The translations under genes and the position numbers were made by a program. The notes under the pieces are model-generated. The model made no database searches. It saw only the letters and a program-made list of their open reading frames with translations, and was not told the DNA's origin. A DNA stretch of 64,000 nt from Salipiger profundus (GTDB lineage Bacteria; Pseudomonadota; Alphaproteobacteria; Rhodobacterales; Rhodobacteraceae): contig NZ_CP014796.1 of NCBI RefSeq assembly GCF_001969385.1, forward strand, positions 124,001 through 188,000. Direction: 5' to 3'. Positions 16,962 through 25,588 of the stretch are shown here, piece by piece (the stretch's first letter is position 1; the number at the start of each line of letters is the position of its first letter).

Positions 16962-18308
16962 TCACAGAAGCCGCAGCGCCGGCCTGCGGTAGCCACTCAT
17001 CGGCGCCACCACCAGCTCGGTCAGCGCCCAGACGAGCGCATCCACCCGGTCGGGCGAGCCCTGCCCCTGGAACCCCTGCACGGTCATCAGTCCCATCTGC
17101 TCCTCGAGCGCGGCGAAGACGCCCGCGTGCCCGACCCGGCCCTGCTCGTAGAGCGCCGCCACCGGCTCGGCCCGCGCCGCCTTGCCGCGCGTGGCCGTGA
17201 CCTTGCGAAGCGGCACCTGCGGCGCCACCTGGCGCAGCACCGTCTCGACCATCGCGCCACCCTGGTTCACCTCGGCGACCACCCGGTCGGCCTGCCAGCG
17301 ATCGTAGGCCGAGGCCGCGGCCTCGGCCCAGCCGGTCGGAGAGACGCCCTGCACCGTCGCATCCTCGAGCACCCAGGCCCGCCACGCCTGCGGCGGCCCC
17401 TCGCAGACCACGCCCACCACCACGATCCCGCAGGCGTCCGAGGCCCTCCCCTCGCCCGCCGGCGGATCCACCGCGACGACGATCCTGTCGAAACTCTCGG
17501 GCACCGGCTGACGCTGCGCCGCCTCGAGCACATCATGCGACCAGAGTGCCCCGTCCACATCCGTCACCAGCACGCCGTCCAGCTCCTGCCGCGCCAGCCG
17601 CGAGTTGCCGTAGCGCGCCCGCACCTCCTCGAGGAAGCTCTCGGCGAGGTTCGCCCGGTTCGCCTCGGTCTTCGCCCTCGTGACGACCGTCGAGTCGAGC
17701 TCTAGAAGCTCCTTCAGGATGCCCACGTTGCGCGGCGTGGTCGTGACGCAGACCTGCGGATGATCCCCAAGCCGCAGCGCGAACTGCAGCATGTCCCAGG
17801 TCTCGCGCGCCCTCTTCCACTTCGCCAGCTCGTCTACCCAGGCCGCGTCGAACTGCGGCCCCCGCAGCCCTTCGGGATCATGCGCCGAGAACACCATCGC
17901 CTCGGCCCCGTTCGGCCACACCAGACAACGCCGCGTCGCCTGCCACACCGGGCGGCGATCGGGGGGCGAACAATTCACGATGCCGCTCTCGCCGAAGACC
18001 ATGACCTCGCGCACCTGATCCATGGTTTCCCCTACCAGCGCCACCCGCCGGCAGCGCCCCGGCGACAGCGGCAGCGCGCCCTCGACACTGGCGCGCACCC
18101 ACTCGGCCCCGGCCCGGGTCTTGCCCGCGCCGCGACCGCCCATGATGACCCACGATCGCCAGTCGCCCCCGGGTGGCAACTGGTGCTCCATGGCCCAGAA
18201 TTCGAAGAGAAAGGGGAGTGCCAGGCACTCCCCCTCGGTCAGCTCATTCAGGAAGCCGTCCCGCGCCGCAGCACCGGCGGAGGCGAGCCATGCGGCACCC
18301 GATCTCAT
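16962..18308 (-). CDS. GTA large terminase, ATPase-nuclease (RcGTA g2 type)
   Basis: About 448 residues from the ATG at 18308. The ATPase has Walker A GGRGAGKTRAG (residues about 57-67) and a Walker B-like FDAAWVDELAKWK; the RNase H-like nuclease begins with an Asp motif IVVAVDPPAGEG. It drives headful DNA packaging. The start is chosen at MRSGAAWLASAGAAARDGFL because family proteins begin near this point; the frame remains open to an ATG at 18395 and one at 18371, which would lie deeper inside g1. Even with the shorter start, 65 bases overlap g1. No clear ribosome site, which fits translational coupling. Confidence 0.93.
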   Translation of the reverse strand: MRSGAAWLASAGAAARDGFLNELTEGECLALPFLFEFWAMEHQLPPGGDWRSWVIMGGRGAGKTRAGAEWVRASVEGALPLSPGRCRRVALVGETMDQVREVMVFGESGIVNCSPPDRRPVWQATRRCLVWPNGAEAMVFSAHDPEGLRGPQFDAAWVDELAKWKRARETWDMLQFALRLGDHPQVCVTTTPRNVGILKELLELDSTVVTRAKTEANRANLAESFLEEVRARYGNSRLARQELDGVLVTDVDGALWSHDVLEAAQRQPVPESFDRIVVAVDPPAGEGRASDACGIVVVGVVCEGPPQAWRAWVLEDATVQGVSPTGWAEAAASAYDRWQADRVVAEVNQGGAMVETVLRQVAPQVPLRKVTATRGKAARAEPVAALYEQGRVGHAGVFAALEEQMGLMTVQGFQGQGSPDRVDALVWALTELVVAPMSGYRRPALRLL

Positions 18309-18585
18309 CGCGCGCGCGGTCGAGGTCGAGAGCCCAGTCTCCGGCAAGACCCTTCTGTTTTCGTCTGACATTGGCAATCTGCGCCTCCGTTTCATGGCTC
18401 GCGCGCATCCAGTAGCGCACGTCGCTCATCAGCTTGCCCGTCTCCGTCTTCGAGACCTCCGCCCCGTCCTCGATCTGCGCCTTGAGGCGTCTGATTTCCT
18501 CGCCGAGGTCCTTCAGGACAGCGACGATCTCGTCACGCTCGTATTCGAGTCGCGACATTTCCTCTTCGAGATGGATGAGGATCAT
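18244..18585 (-). CDS. GTA small terminase (RcGTA g1 type)
   Basis: 113 residues, highly charged and helical, with a long coiled coil (MSRLEYERDEIVAVLKDLGE) followed by TKT-like ETGKLMSDVRYWMR and a basic second half. This matches Rcc01682, shown to be the RcGTA small terminase, the first gene of the cluster. AAAGG lies 8 bases before the ATG at 18585. The C-terminal 20 residues are encoded in the overlap with g2. Confidence 0.85.
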   Translation of the reverse strand: MILIHLEEEMSRLEYERDEIVAVLKDLGEEIRRLKAQIEDGAEVSKTETGKLMSDVRYWMRASHETEAQIANVRRKQKGLAGDWALDLDRARDEIGCRMARLRRCCGAGRLPE

Positions 18586-18699
18586 GCTCGATACCTTTCT
18601 TGCCTGTAGGTTCTCCGCCCGAGGCAATGAACCGGACCTGACGTGGCGCCGCGGGTGCCTGTTCCCGGGGCAGCCGGCCCAATTCGTCCAGCATGGAAA

Positions 18700-18728
18700 A
18701 AGCTACCGGCGGTCGGGGCTCAAGTCAA
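18700..18728 (-). promoter_or_regulatory. Candidate sigma-70 promoter of the GTA cluster
   Basis: Reading on the minus strand, TTGACT (18728-18723) and TAGCTT (18705-18700) are separated by exactly 17 bases, placing a start near 18693, about 108 bases before g1. It lies in a 308-base gene-free gap (18586-18893) that otherwise holds only the pntB terminator. The -35 is 5/6 to consensus; the -10 is weak, which would suit an activated promoter such as one driven by GafA. Pattern call only. Confidence 0.4.
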
Positions 18729-18820
18729 ATTTCCAGACCGCGCGCACCCTGCCTACCTGACTGTTAACACGTATGAAATTCTGCCTAACGCGCGATGGAA
18801 GCAGCCCCGCCCACAACGCA

Positions 18821-18854
18821 AAAAGGGCGCGGCATCCATCGGCGCCGCGCCCTT
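18821..18854 (-). terminator. Terminator of the pntAB operon
   Basis: AAGGGCGCGGC (18823-18833) pairs with GCCGCGCCCTT (18844-18854), an 11-bp stem with a 10-base loop. On the minus strand it is followed by TTTTGCG. It lies 40 bases after pntB and isolates the GTA cluster from transhydrogenase transcription. Confidence 0.85.
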
Positions 18855-18893
18855 CCCGAACGGTCTGACCCGCCCTTTTCCTTGGTCCGAGCG

Positions 18894-20327
18894 TTACTCG
18901 ATCCGGCTCAGCAGTTCGCCGAGCGACGCCTTCGCGTCACCGTAGAACATGCGGGTGTTGTCCTTGAAGAACAGCGGGTTCTCGATGCCCGAGTAGCCCG
19001 TGCCCTGGCCGCGCTTCGACACGAAGACCTGCTTCGCCTTCCACACTTCCAGCACCGGCATCCCGGCGATCGGCGAGTTCGGATCTTCCTGCGCCGCCGG
19101 GTTCACGATGTCGTTCGAGCCGATGACGATGACCACGTCGGTCTCCGGGAAGTCCTCGTTGATCTCGTCCATCTCGAGCACGATGTCATAGGGCACCTTC
19201 GCCTCGGCCAGCAGCACGTTCATGTGCCCCGGCAGACGGCCCGCGACGGGGTGGATGGCGAAACGCACTTCCTTGCCCTTGGCGCGCAGGCGCCGGGTCA
19301 GCTCGGCCACGTTCTGCTGCGCCTGCGCCACCGCCATGCCATAGCCCGGCACGATGATGATGCTGTCGGCCTCGTCGAGCGCACCGGCCACGCCGTCCGC
19401 GTCGATCGCGACCTGCTCGCCCTCGACCTCCATGGCCGGGCCCGCCGAGCCGCCGAAGCCGCCCAGGATCACGCTGATGAACGAGCGGTTCATCGCCTTG
19501 CACATGATGTAGGACAGGATCGCACCCGAGGAGCCGACCAGCGCGCCGACCACGATCAGCAGGTCGTTGCCCAGCGAGAAGCCGATGGCCGCGGCCGCCC
19601 AGCCCGAGTAGCTGTTCAGCATCGACACCACCACCGGCATGTCGGCGCCGCCGATGCCCATGATCAGATGGTAGCCGATGAAGAGCGCCGCGAGCGTCAT
19701 CAGGAACAGCGGGAAGAAGCCGCCGGTGCCAAGATACCACGCAAGGCAGATCACCGAGATCGCCGCCGCGGCGATGTTCAGCATGTGCCCGCCCGGAAGC
19801 TTCTTGGCGGCCGAGGTGACCTTGCCCGCCAGCTTGCCGAAGGCGATCACCGAGCCGGTGAAGGTCACCGCACCGATGAAGATGCCCAGGAACAGCTCGA
19901 CCGAGAGGATGTTCAGCTCGACCGCCGTCTTGTGCGCCACCAGCTCGGGGAAGGTGCCATGCACCTCGGTGCCGGCTTCCTGCGCGCGCGCCACCGCCTT
20001 CATGGTGAAATGCGCGTTGAAGCCGACGAAGACCGCCGCAAGGCCGACCAGCGAGTGCATGGCAGCCACGAGCTGCGGCATCTCGGTCATCCCGACCTTC
20101 TTGGCCACGTAGACGCCGATGACGCCACCCGCCGCGATCAGCAGGACCGAGAGCCACCAGAGCCCGGCGCCGGGGCCGATCAGCGTCGCGAAGACCGCCA
20201 GCGCCATGCCGACGATGCCGTACCAGACGGCCCGCTTGGCGCTTTCCTGGCCCGAAAGCCCGCCCAGCGACAGGATGAAGAGGACCGCCGCGACCACGTA
20301 GGCCGCCGTCGTGAATCCGAATTCCAT
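18894..20327 (-). CDS. pntB: NAD(P) transhydrogenase subunit beta
   Basis: 477 residues. Membrane part of the proton-translocating transhydrogenase, which uses the proton gradient to make NADPH from NADH. The N-terminal 270 residues form about nine membrane helices; the C-terminal domain III binds NADP through [14 protein letters not shown] and the downstream [15 protein letters not shown] block. Follows pntA by 18 bases in the same operon and ends at a strong terminator. Confidence 0.96.
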   Translation of the reverse strand: MEFGFTTAAYVVAAVLFILSLGGLSGQESAKRAVWYGIVGMALAVFATLIGPGAGLWWLSVLLIAAGGVIGVYVAKKVGMTEMPQLVAAMHSLVGLAAVFVGFNAHFTMKAVARAQEAGTEVHGTFPELVAHKTAVELNILSVELFLGIFIGAVTFTGSVIAFGKLAGKVTSAAKKLPGGHMLNIAAAAISVICLAWYLGTGGFFPLFLMTLAALFIGYHLIMGIGGADMPVVVSMLNSYSGWAAAAIGFSLGNDLLIVVGALVGSSGAILSYIMCKAMNRSFISVILGGFGGSAGPAMEVEGEQVAIDADGVAGALDEADSIIIVPGYGMAVAQAQQNVAELTRRLRAKGKEVRFAIHPVAGRLPGHMNVLLAEAKVPYDIVLEMDEINEDFPETDVVIVIGSNDIVNPAAQEDPNSPIAGMPVLEVWKAKQVFVSKRGQGTGYSGIENPLFFKDNTRMFYGDAKASLGELLSRIE

Positions 20328-20345
20328 TGTGTCCGTCTCCCCTGC

Positions 20346-21920
20346 TTAAGACTTCTGGAACATGGCGAGCATGCGCCGTGTCACGAGGAAGCCGCCGAAG
20401 ATGTTGATCCCGGTCATGAAGACCGACAGCGCGGCGAGGATGACCACCAGCGCCGAGCCCGAGCCGATCTGCATCAGCGCGCCCAGGATGATGATTGACG
20501 AGATCGCGTTCGTGACCGCCATCAGCGGCGTGTGCAGCGAGTGCGACACGTTCCAGATGACCTGGAAGCCCACGAAGACCGACAGCACGAAGACGATGAA
20601 GTGCTGCATGAAGCTCGCCGGCGCCACGAGGCCGACCGCGAGCAGCAGCACCGCGCCGATGCCCAGCAGGGTGACCTGCTGCTTGGTCTGCGCCTTGAAG
20701 GCGGCCACTTCCTGCGCCCGCTTCTCTTCCGGCGTCAGCTCCGGCGCCTTTTCCTTGGGCTTGGCGGCCGCGATCGCCTTGGTCTTCGGCGGCGGCGGCG
20801 GCCAGGTCACGTCATGCTTGTGCGCGATGGTCGCGCCACGGATGACGTCGTCGTCCATGTTGTGATTGACCTGCCCGTCCTTCTCGGGGGTCAGGTCCGT
20901 CATCATGTGGCGGACGTTGGTCGCGTAGAGCGACGACGACTGCGTTGCCATCCGGCTCGGGAAGTCGGTGTAGCCGACGATGGTCACGCCGTTGTCGGTG
21001 ACGATCTTCTCGTCCTTGACGGTCAGCTTGCAGTTGCCGCCCTTCTCGGCGGCAAGGTCGATGATCACGCTGCCGCGCTTCATCGCCTTGACCATGTCCT
21101 CGGTCCACAGCTCCGGCGCCTCGCGGTTGGGGATCAGCGCCGTGGTGATGACGATGTCCATCTCCGGGGCCAGCTCGCGGAACTTCGCCAGCTGCGCCTC
21201 GCGGAACTCCGGCGAGGAGACAGAGGCGTAGCCGCCCGACGACGAACCGTCCGCCTGCTCCTCCTCGAAGTCGAGGTAGACGAACTCGGCGCCCATGCTC
21301 TCGACCTGCTCGGCGACCTCGGGCCGCACGTCGAAGGCGTAGGTGATCGCACCCAGCGAGGTCGAGGTGCCGATGGCGGCAAGACCGGCCACGCCGGCGC
21401 CGACGATCAGTACCTTCGCAGGCGGCACCTTGCCCGCCGCCGTCACCTGCCCGGTGAAGAAGCGGCCGAAGTTGTTGCCCGCCTCGATCACCGCGCGGTA
21501 GCCGGCGATGTTGGCCATCGAGCTCAGCGCATCCATCTTCTGCGCGCGGCTGATCCGCGGCACCATGTCCATGGCGATGACCGACGCACCGGTGTTGGCG
21601 GCGCTCTTCATCAGCTCTTCGTTGGCGGCGGGCCAGAAGAACGAGATCAGCGTCTTGCCGTCACCGAGCCAGGCCACCTCGCCCTCGGTCGGCGGCTGGA
21701 CCTTGGCGATCACGTCCGCCTGTGCGTAGAGCGCCTCGGCACTGTCCACGACGGTCACATCCGCCTCTTCATAAGCGGCGTCGGCAAAGCCAGCCGCAAC
21801 GCCCGCGCCGCTCTCCACCAGGCACTCGTAGCCCAGCTTCTGCAGCGCACGGGCCGAATCCGGTGTCATCGCGACCCGGTTCTCGCCCGAGGCAAGCTCC
21901 TTCGGCGTCCCTATCTTCAC
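20346..21920 (-). CDS. pntA: NAD(P) transhydrogenase subunit alpha
   Basis: 524 residues from the GTG at 21920 ([20 protein letters not shown]). Domain I binds [23 protein letters not shown] near residues 170-190 and the conserved [13 protein letters not shown] loop. A Pro/Lys/Ala-rich linker leads to four C-terminal membrane helices, so this is the fused alpha1+alpha2 form and not the split three-gene version of Rhodospirillum. GGAG lies 9 bases before the GTG; the in-frame ATG at 21929 abuts the ribosome site and is less likely. Confidence 0.95.
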   Translation of the reverse strand: MKIGTPKELASGENRVAMTPDSARALQKLGYECLVESGAGVAAGFADAAYEEADVTVVDSAEALYAQADVIAKVQPPTEGEVAWLGDGKTLISFFWPAANEELMKSAANTGASVIAMDMVPRISRAQKMDALSSMANIAGYRAVIEAGNNFGRFFTGQVTAAGKVPPAKVLIVGAGVAGLAAIGTSTSLGAITYAFDVRPEVAEQVESMGAEFVYLDFEEEQADGSSSGGYASVSSPEFREAQLAKFRELAPEMDIVITTALIPNREAPELWTEDMVKAMKRGSVIIDLAAEKGGNCKLTVKDEKIVTDNGVTIVGYTDFPSRMATQSSSLYATNVRHMMTDLTPEKDGQVNHNMDDDVIRGATIAHKHDVTWPPPPPKTKAIAAAKPKEKAPELTPEEKRAQEVAAFKAQTKQQVTLLGIGAVLLLAVGLVAPASFMQHFIVFVLSVFVGFQVIWNVSHSLHTPLMAVTNAISSIIILGALMQIGSGSALVVILAALSVFMTGINIFGGFLVTRRMLAMFQKS

Positions 21921-22050
21921 GTTCCTCATCTCCCTCTGTTGCTGAGGTCTTGTCCGTCTACTGGCCGTTCCGACCATCCGCACCAGTGCTACAGGCGCAG
22001 GCCACGGCCCGCAACGGCATGACGCCCTCTAATGGCCCTAGGCAGAAATT

Positions 22051-22506
22051 TCAAATCCATCTTCTCGTTTGTTGCGAGTATCGCCCATACGAAGCAAGAA
22101 ACTTTCTTTTCAGCCTGTATTCTTCCTTCTCGATAAAGCGCTTCTCCACAACCCAGACAAAGATCGGAACCAGCACCAGCGACAGCACGGCATCCCAGAA
22201 GAGGATGAGCCCGGCAAGGATCAGGACGTCGCCAAGATAGATCGGGTTGCGCGACAGCCTGAAGATCCCGCCGGTGACGAGCCGCGCGGCCTCGTCATGC
22301 GGCATGAAACTCGTGCGGTTCCGGCGCAGCTCGGCAAGCGCCAGCAGCGCGACCAGGAGACCGCCGCCGACCAGCAGGCCGCCCAGAAGGTCGGCCCATA
22401 CCGGACCGAACGACAGGCCCGCGGGCATCGCCCGCGCCTGCCAATAGGCGAGGCACAGCGCTCCCAGCAGCCACACCGACGGGATGTCCAGCCATTTCCT
22501 CATCAT
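22051..22506 (-). CDS. Isoprenylcysteine carboxyl methyltransferase-like membrane protein (PEMT/ICMT family)
   Basis: 151 residues with about four hydrophobic segments (WLLGALCLAYWQARAM, DLLGGLLVGGGLLVALLALA, LILAGLILFW, LVPIFVWVV). The SAM-binding block GGIFRLSRNPIYLGDVLI and the C-terminal EKEEYRLKRKFLASYGRY are typical of bacterial ICMT/phospholipid methyltransferase-like proteins. The substrate is unknown; lipid or protein methylation are both possible. Two tandem ATGs (22506, 22503). A palindromic repeat element lies directly upstream (22539-22587). Confidence 0.75.
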   Translation of the reverse strand: MMRKWLDIPSVWLLGALCLAYWQARAMPAGLSFGPVWADLLGGLLVGGGLLVALLALAELRRNRTSFMPHDEAARLVTGGIFRLSRNPIYLGDVLILAGLILFWDAVLSLVLVPIFVWVVEKRFIEKEEYRLKRKFLASYGRYSQQTRRWI

Positions 22507-22538
22507 CGGCACCACGCTCCGGGGCTTCTTCTGGCCCG

Positions 22539-22587
22539 AAATATCCCGGGGTGAATGGGCCGCAGGCCCAGAGGGGCAGCGCCCCTT
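22539..22587 (+). repeat. Palindromic intergenic repeat, copy A
   Basis: Core AAATATCCCGGGGTGAAT (22539-22556), then a variable hairpin GGGCC-GCA-GGCCC (22557-22569), then the conserved hairpin AGGGGC-AGC-GCCCCT. Between the methyltransferase gene and the MBL gene. Family of five copies in this window (see also 29819, 34148, 49297, 59484). Confidence 0.8.
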
Positions 22588-22651
22588 CCCCTGCGCCACT
22601 CTCCCCCGAAGCGGCCCGGGCGACAAGGGGCTGACAGGCCTCGGGCGCCGT

Positions 22652-23596
22652 TCACTCCCATTCCATCTCCTCGAAGACACGTCCCGCGTTCTTCGTCGCC
22701 AGTTCCTCGAAGGTATCGAGATGCGCCCAACGCGACTGGTCGACGTAATAGGCACTCGCAAGGTCGCCGCCCTCGTCGATGTGCGCCCCGATCTTCGCCC
22801 GGATGTCCTTGAGGTAGTCCGACGTGTAGCGCGTCACCTGCGCCATGCTCGTCGGATGACCGTGCCCGGGGATCACCCAGGTCGCCCCGAGGTCGGTGAA
22901 CGGCCCGTCGAAGGTCTCGATCCAGCAGCTGGTGCAGGTCTCGGCGAAGATCGGCGGCATCCGCTCGTGAAAGGCGATGTCCCCGGCGATGACGATGCCC
23001 CACTGCGGGATCCACACCTGCGTGTCGCCCGGATCATGCGCCGGCCCGAGGTGCAGCACCTCGAGTGTCACGTCGCCCATCTCGACGGTGTAGCTGTCCG
23101 AGAACGACAGGTTCGGCACCGCCACCGTGGTGCCTTCGGCGCGGTCCCTGTTGTAGCCCCGCATGCCCTGCAAAAGGAAATCGCCGTCCTTCTCGAACAC
23201 CGCGATGGCGTCCTCGTGCGCGAGGATGTCGACCCCGAGCCCGGCCCAGTAGGAATTGCCCAGCATCGCGTGGCCCTGGCCGTTCTCGTCGATCACCAGC
23301 TTCACCGGCTGGTCGGTCACCGCCCTGATCTCGTCGTGCAGCGCCGCCGCCAGTCGCGCACTCGCTCCGCCATTGATCACCACCACCCCGTCGCCGGTGA
23401 CCACGAAGCTCAGGTTGTTGTTGTGGCCGGCGTTCTCATAGGTCGGCGGTGCGGTCGCCCCGATCGCGCTCCAGACGTGCGGGATCACCTCCACCGGCTT
23501 GTCGTAGAGCTCCGACTGCGGATACTGGTCCGGGATATCCTCGTGCGCCGAGGCAGCCCCCGCCGCAAGCACGGCACAGATCGTTGCAAGTCTCAT
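22652..23596 (-). CDS. Exported MBL-fold protein with degenerate metal-binding motif
   Basis: 314 residues. A cleavable signal peptide (MRLATICAVLAAGAASAHED). The metallo-beta-lactamase fold is recognisable: LSFVVTGDGVVVINGGAS, HLGPAHDPGDTQVW, GIVIAGDIAFHERMP and IPGHGHPTS carry the later metal ligands. However the first ligand motif HxHxDH is replaced by ENGQGH (in VIDENGQGHAMLGNSYW), so two histidines and the aspartate are missing. Related exported MBL proteins occur near sulfur-oxidation and quinoprotein genes; activity here cannot be assumed. GGAGGATGGACG precedes the ATG. Divergent from kynU. Confidence 0.8.
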   Translation of the reverse strand: MRLATICAVLAAGAASAHEDIPDQYPQSELYDKPVEVIPHVWSAIGATAPPTYENAGHNNNLSFVVTGDGVVVINGGASARLAAALHDEIRAVTDQPVKLVIDENGQGHAMLGNSYWAGLGVDILAHEDAIAVFEKDGDFLLQGMRGYNRDRAEGTTVAVPNLSFSDSYTVEMGDVTLEVLHLGPAHDPGDTQVWIPQWGIVIAGDIAFHERMPPIFAETCTSCWIETFDGPFTDLGATWVIPGHGHPTSMAQVTRYTSDYLKDIRAKIGAHIDEGGDLASAYYVDQSRWAHLDTFEELATKNAGRVFEEMEWE

Positions 23597-23765
23597 CGTC
23601 CATCCTCCCTCTGGCGGCAACCGGCCGCGCTGGCGATACAGACATTCACAGATGCGAATAGGTAAGGCAAGCGGTGAAGCCCCGCCTTGCCTGCGGCGCG
23701 AAACCACGTCAGGGTCACCCGGCCCGGCGCCCTCGCGCCGACAGACCAGCCCCCGGAGGAGCCTC

Positions 23766-24959
23766 TTGACCGATTTCGCCTGGACCCGTGACCAGTTCCA
23801 CATCCCGCTCGGGATGATCTACCTCGACGGCAATTCGCTCGGGCCCCTGCCCAAGGCCACGCCCGCCCGGCTCGAGCGGATGCTCTCCGAGGAATGGGGC
23901 GAGCACCTGATCTCGGGCTGGAACCACTGCGGCTGGATGCAGATGCCGCGCCGTCTCGGCGACCGGATCGGCCGCCTCATCGGCGCCGAGGAAGGGCACA
24001 TGGTGGTCGGAGACACGCTGTCGATCAAGGTCTTCCAGGCACTTGCGGCGGCGCTTCAGACCTGCCCCGAGCGACGGGTGATCCTGTCGGACCGGGGCAA
24101 CTTTCCGTCCGACCTCTACATGGCCGAGGGCCTGATCCGCCTGCTCGGAGATCGCCACGAGCTGCGCCTCGTCGCCCCGCACGAGCTCGAGGACGCGATC
24201 ACCGACGAGGTCGCCGTGCTGCTCGTGACCGAGGTCGACTACCGCACCGGTCGCCGCCACGATCTCAAGGCGCTCACCCGCAAGGCCCACGACATGGGCG
24301 CGCTGGCGATCTGGGATCTCGCGCACTCCGCCGGCGCACTTCCGGTCGACGTGGCCGCCGGCGGCGCCGATTTCGCGGTGGGCTGCACTTACAAGTACAT
24401 CAACGCCGGCCCCGGCGCGCCCGCCTTCATCTACGTCTCGCCCGAGCATGCAGACCACGTCGACCCGGCGCTCGCGGGCTGGCTCGGACACGACGCGCCC
24501 TTCGCCTTCGAACAGGGCTACCGCCCCGGCGAGGGCATCGAGCGGATGCGCGTCGGCACGCCCCCGGTCCTGCAGATGGCCGCGCTCGACGCGGCGCTCG
24601 ACGTCTGGGACAAGGTCGACATGCGCAAGCTGCGCCGCCGCTCGCTGGAACTCACCGGCCTGATGATCGAGGAAGTCGAGACCCACTGCCCCGGCCTCCG
24701 GCTCGCCACCCCGCGCGAGAACGAGGCGCGCGGCAGCCAGGTCTCCTTCCGCTCGGAACATGGCTACGCCATCATGCAGGCGCTGATCGACCTCGGCGTC
24801 ATCGGCGACTTCCGCGCCCCCGACATCCTGCGCTTCGGCATAACGCCGCTCTACATCGGCGAGGACGAGATCCACGAGGCGGTCGAGGTGCTCGCCCGCA
24901 TCCTGCGGGGCGCGCTCTGGGATCATCCCAGGTATCACCGCCGCAAGGCCGTCACCTGA
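23766..24959 (+). CDS. kynU: Kynureninase
   Basis: 397 residues from a TTG start with GGAGGA five bases upstream; the frame is open further left (to 23652) but that part is unlike kynureninase. PLP enzyme that splits kynurenine into anthranilate and alanine. The PLP lysine is K210 in CTYKYINAGPG; the cofactor aspartate lies in AIWDLAHSAG, and the opening YLDGNSLGPLPK is family-typical. No other kynurenine pathway gene is nearby in the window, so its partners (tryptophan dioxygenase, formamidase) must be elsewhere. Confidence 0.93.
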   Translation: MTDFAWTRDQFHIPLGMIYLDGNSLGPLPKATPARLERMLSEEWGEHLISGWNHCGWMQMPRRLGDRIGRLIGAEEGHMVVGDTLSIKVFQALAAALQTCPERRVILSDRGNFPSDLYMAEGLIRLLGDRHELRLVAPHELEDAITDEVAVLLVTEVDYRTGRRHDLKALTRKAHDMGALAIWDLAHSAGALPVDVAAGGADFAVGCTYKYINAGPGAPAFIYVSPEHADHVDPALAGWLGHDAPFAFEQGYRPGEGIERMRVGTPPVLQMAALDAALDVWDKVDMRKLRRRSLELTGLMIEEVETHCPGLRLATPRENEARGSQVSFRSEHGYAIMQALIDLGVIGDFRAPDILRFGITPLYIGEDEIHEAVEVLARILRGALWDHPRYHRRKAVT

Positions 24960-25126
24960 CCACCGGCGCACGCGCCACGCCGATGCGTCGGGCCTGCCAC
25001 GCGCGGCCCGAGCCGGCGGGCCGCAAGGCCCGGCAAGGCGAGACGACCTGCGCGCCGCAGGCGCCCCTTTGCCGGGCCGCGCCGCCGGGGTAGGATCGGG
25101 CCACGAAGGAGCCAACGGAGCCCCCG

Positions 25127-25585
25127 ATGCCCATCACGCTGACCGTCAACGGCACCGACCATGCCGTCGACCTGCCCGCCGAGGTGCCCCTGCTCTGGGT
25201 GCTGCGCGACGCGCTGAGCCTCACCGGCACGAAATACGGCTGCGGCGTCGCCGCCTGCGGCGCCTGCACCGTGCAGATCGATGGCGAGGCCGTGCGGTCG
25301 TGCCAGGTCGCCCTCGGCGACGTCTGGGGCCCGGTCACCACGATCGAGGGGCTCGGGACGCCGGACCGTCTCTCGCGCCTGCAACAGGCCTGGATCGACC
25401 ACCAGGTCGCGCAATGCGGCTACTGCCAGTCGGGCCAGATCATGCAGGCGGCGGCCCTTCTCTCCGTGACACCGCACCCCACCGATGCCGAGATCGACGC
25501 CACCATGTCCGGAAACCTCTGCCGCTGCGGCACCTACCCCCGCATCCGCGCCGCGATCCGCTCCGCCGCCGGCTCGGAGGGCTGA
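25127..25585 (+). CDS. (2Fe-2S)-binding subunit of a molybdenum hydroxylase (IorA-like)
   Basis: 152 residues. The N half is a plant-type ferredoxin domain with [14 protein letters not shown]; the C half is the helical two-[2Fe-2S] domain with [10 protein letters not shown] and [13 protein letters not shown]. It is the electron-transfer subunit of a xanthine dehydrogenase family enzyme, resembling the isoquinoline 1-oxidoreductase alpha subunit. AAGGAGCC lies 14 bases upstream of the ATG. Four bases from the catalytic subunit gene, so one operon. Confidence 0.9.
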   Translation: MPITLTVNGTDHAVDLPAEVPLLWVLRDALSLTGTKYGCGVAACGACTVQIDGEAVRSCQVALGDVWGPVTTIEGLGTPDRLSRLQQAWIDHQVAQCGYCQSGQIMQAAALLSVTPHPTDAEIDATMSGNLCRCGTYPRIRAAIRSAAGSEG

Positions 25586-25588
25586 GCC

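Noticed and set aside
3579..18585. Intact prophage
   Set aside because: No integrase, attachment repeats, repressor, replication or lysis genes; gene set and order equal those of RcGTA.
18795..20498. Open frame of 567 codons opposite pntB
   Set aside because: Translation is His/Asp/Arg-rich without family features; pntB is certain on the other strand.
25047..25061. CCTGCG-CGC-CGCAGG hairpin after kynU as a terminator
   Set aside because: Short stem, no T-run and close to the next gene start; likely chance in GC-rich DNA.
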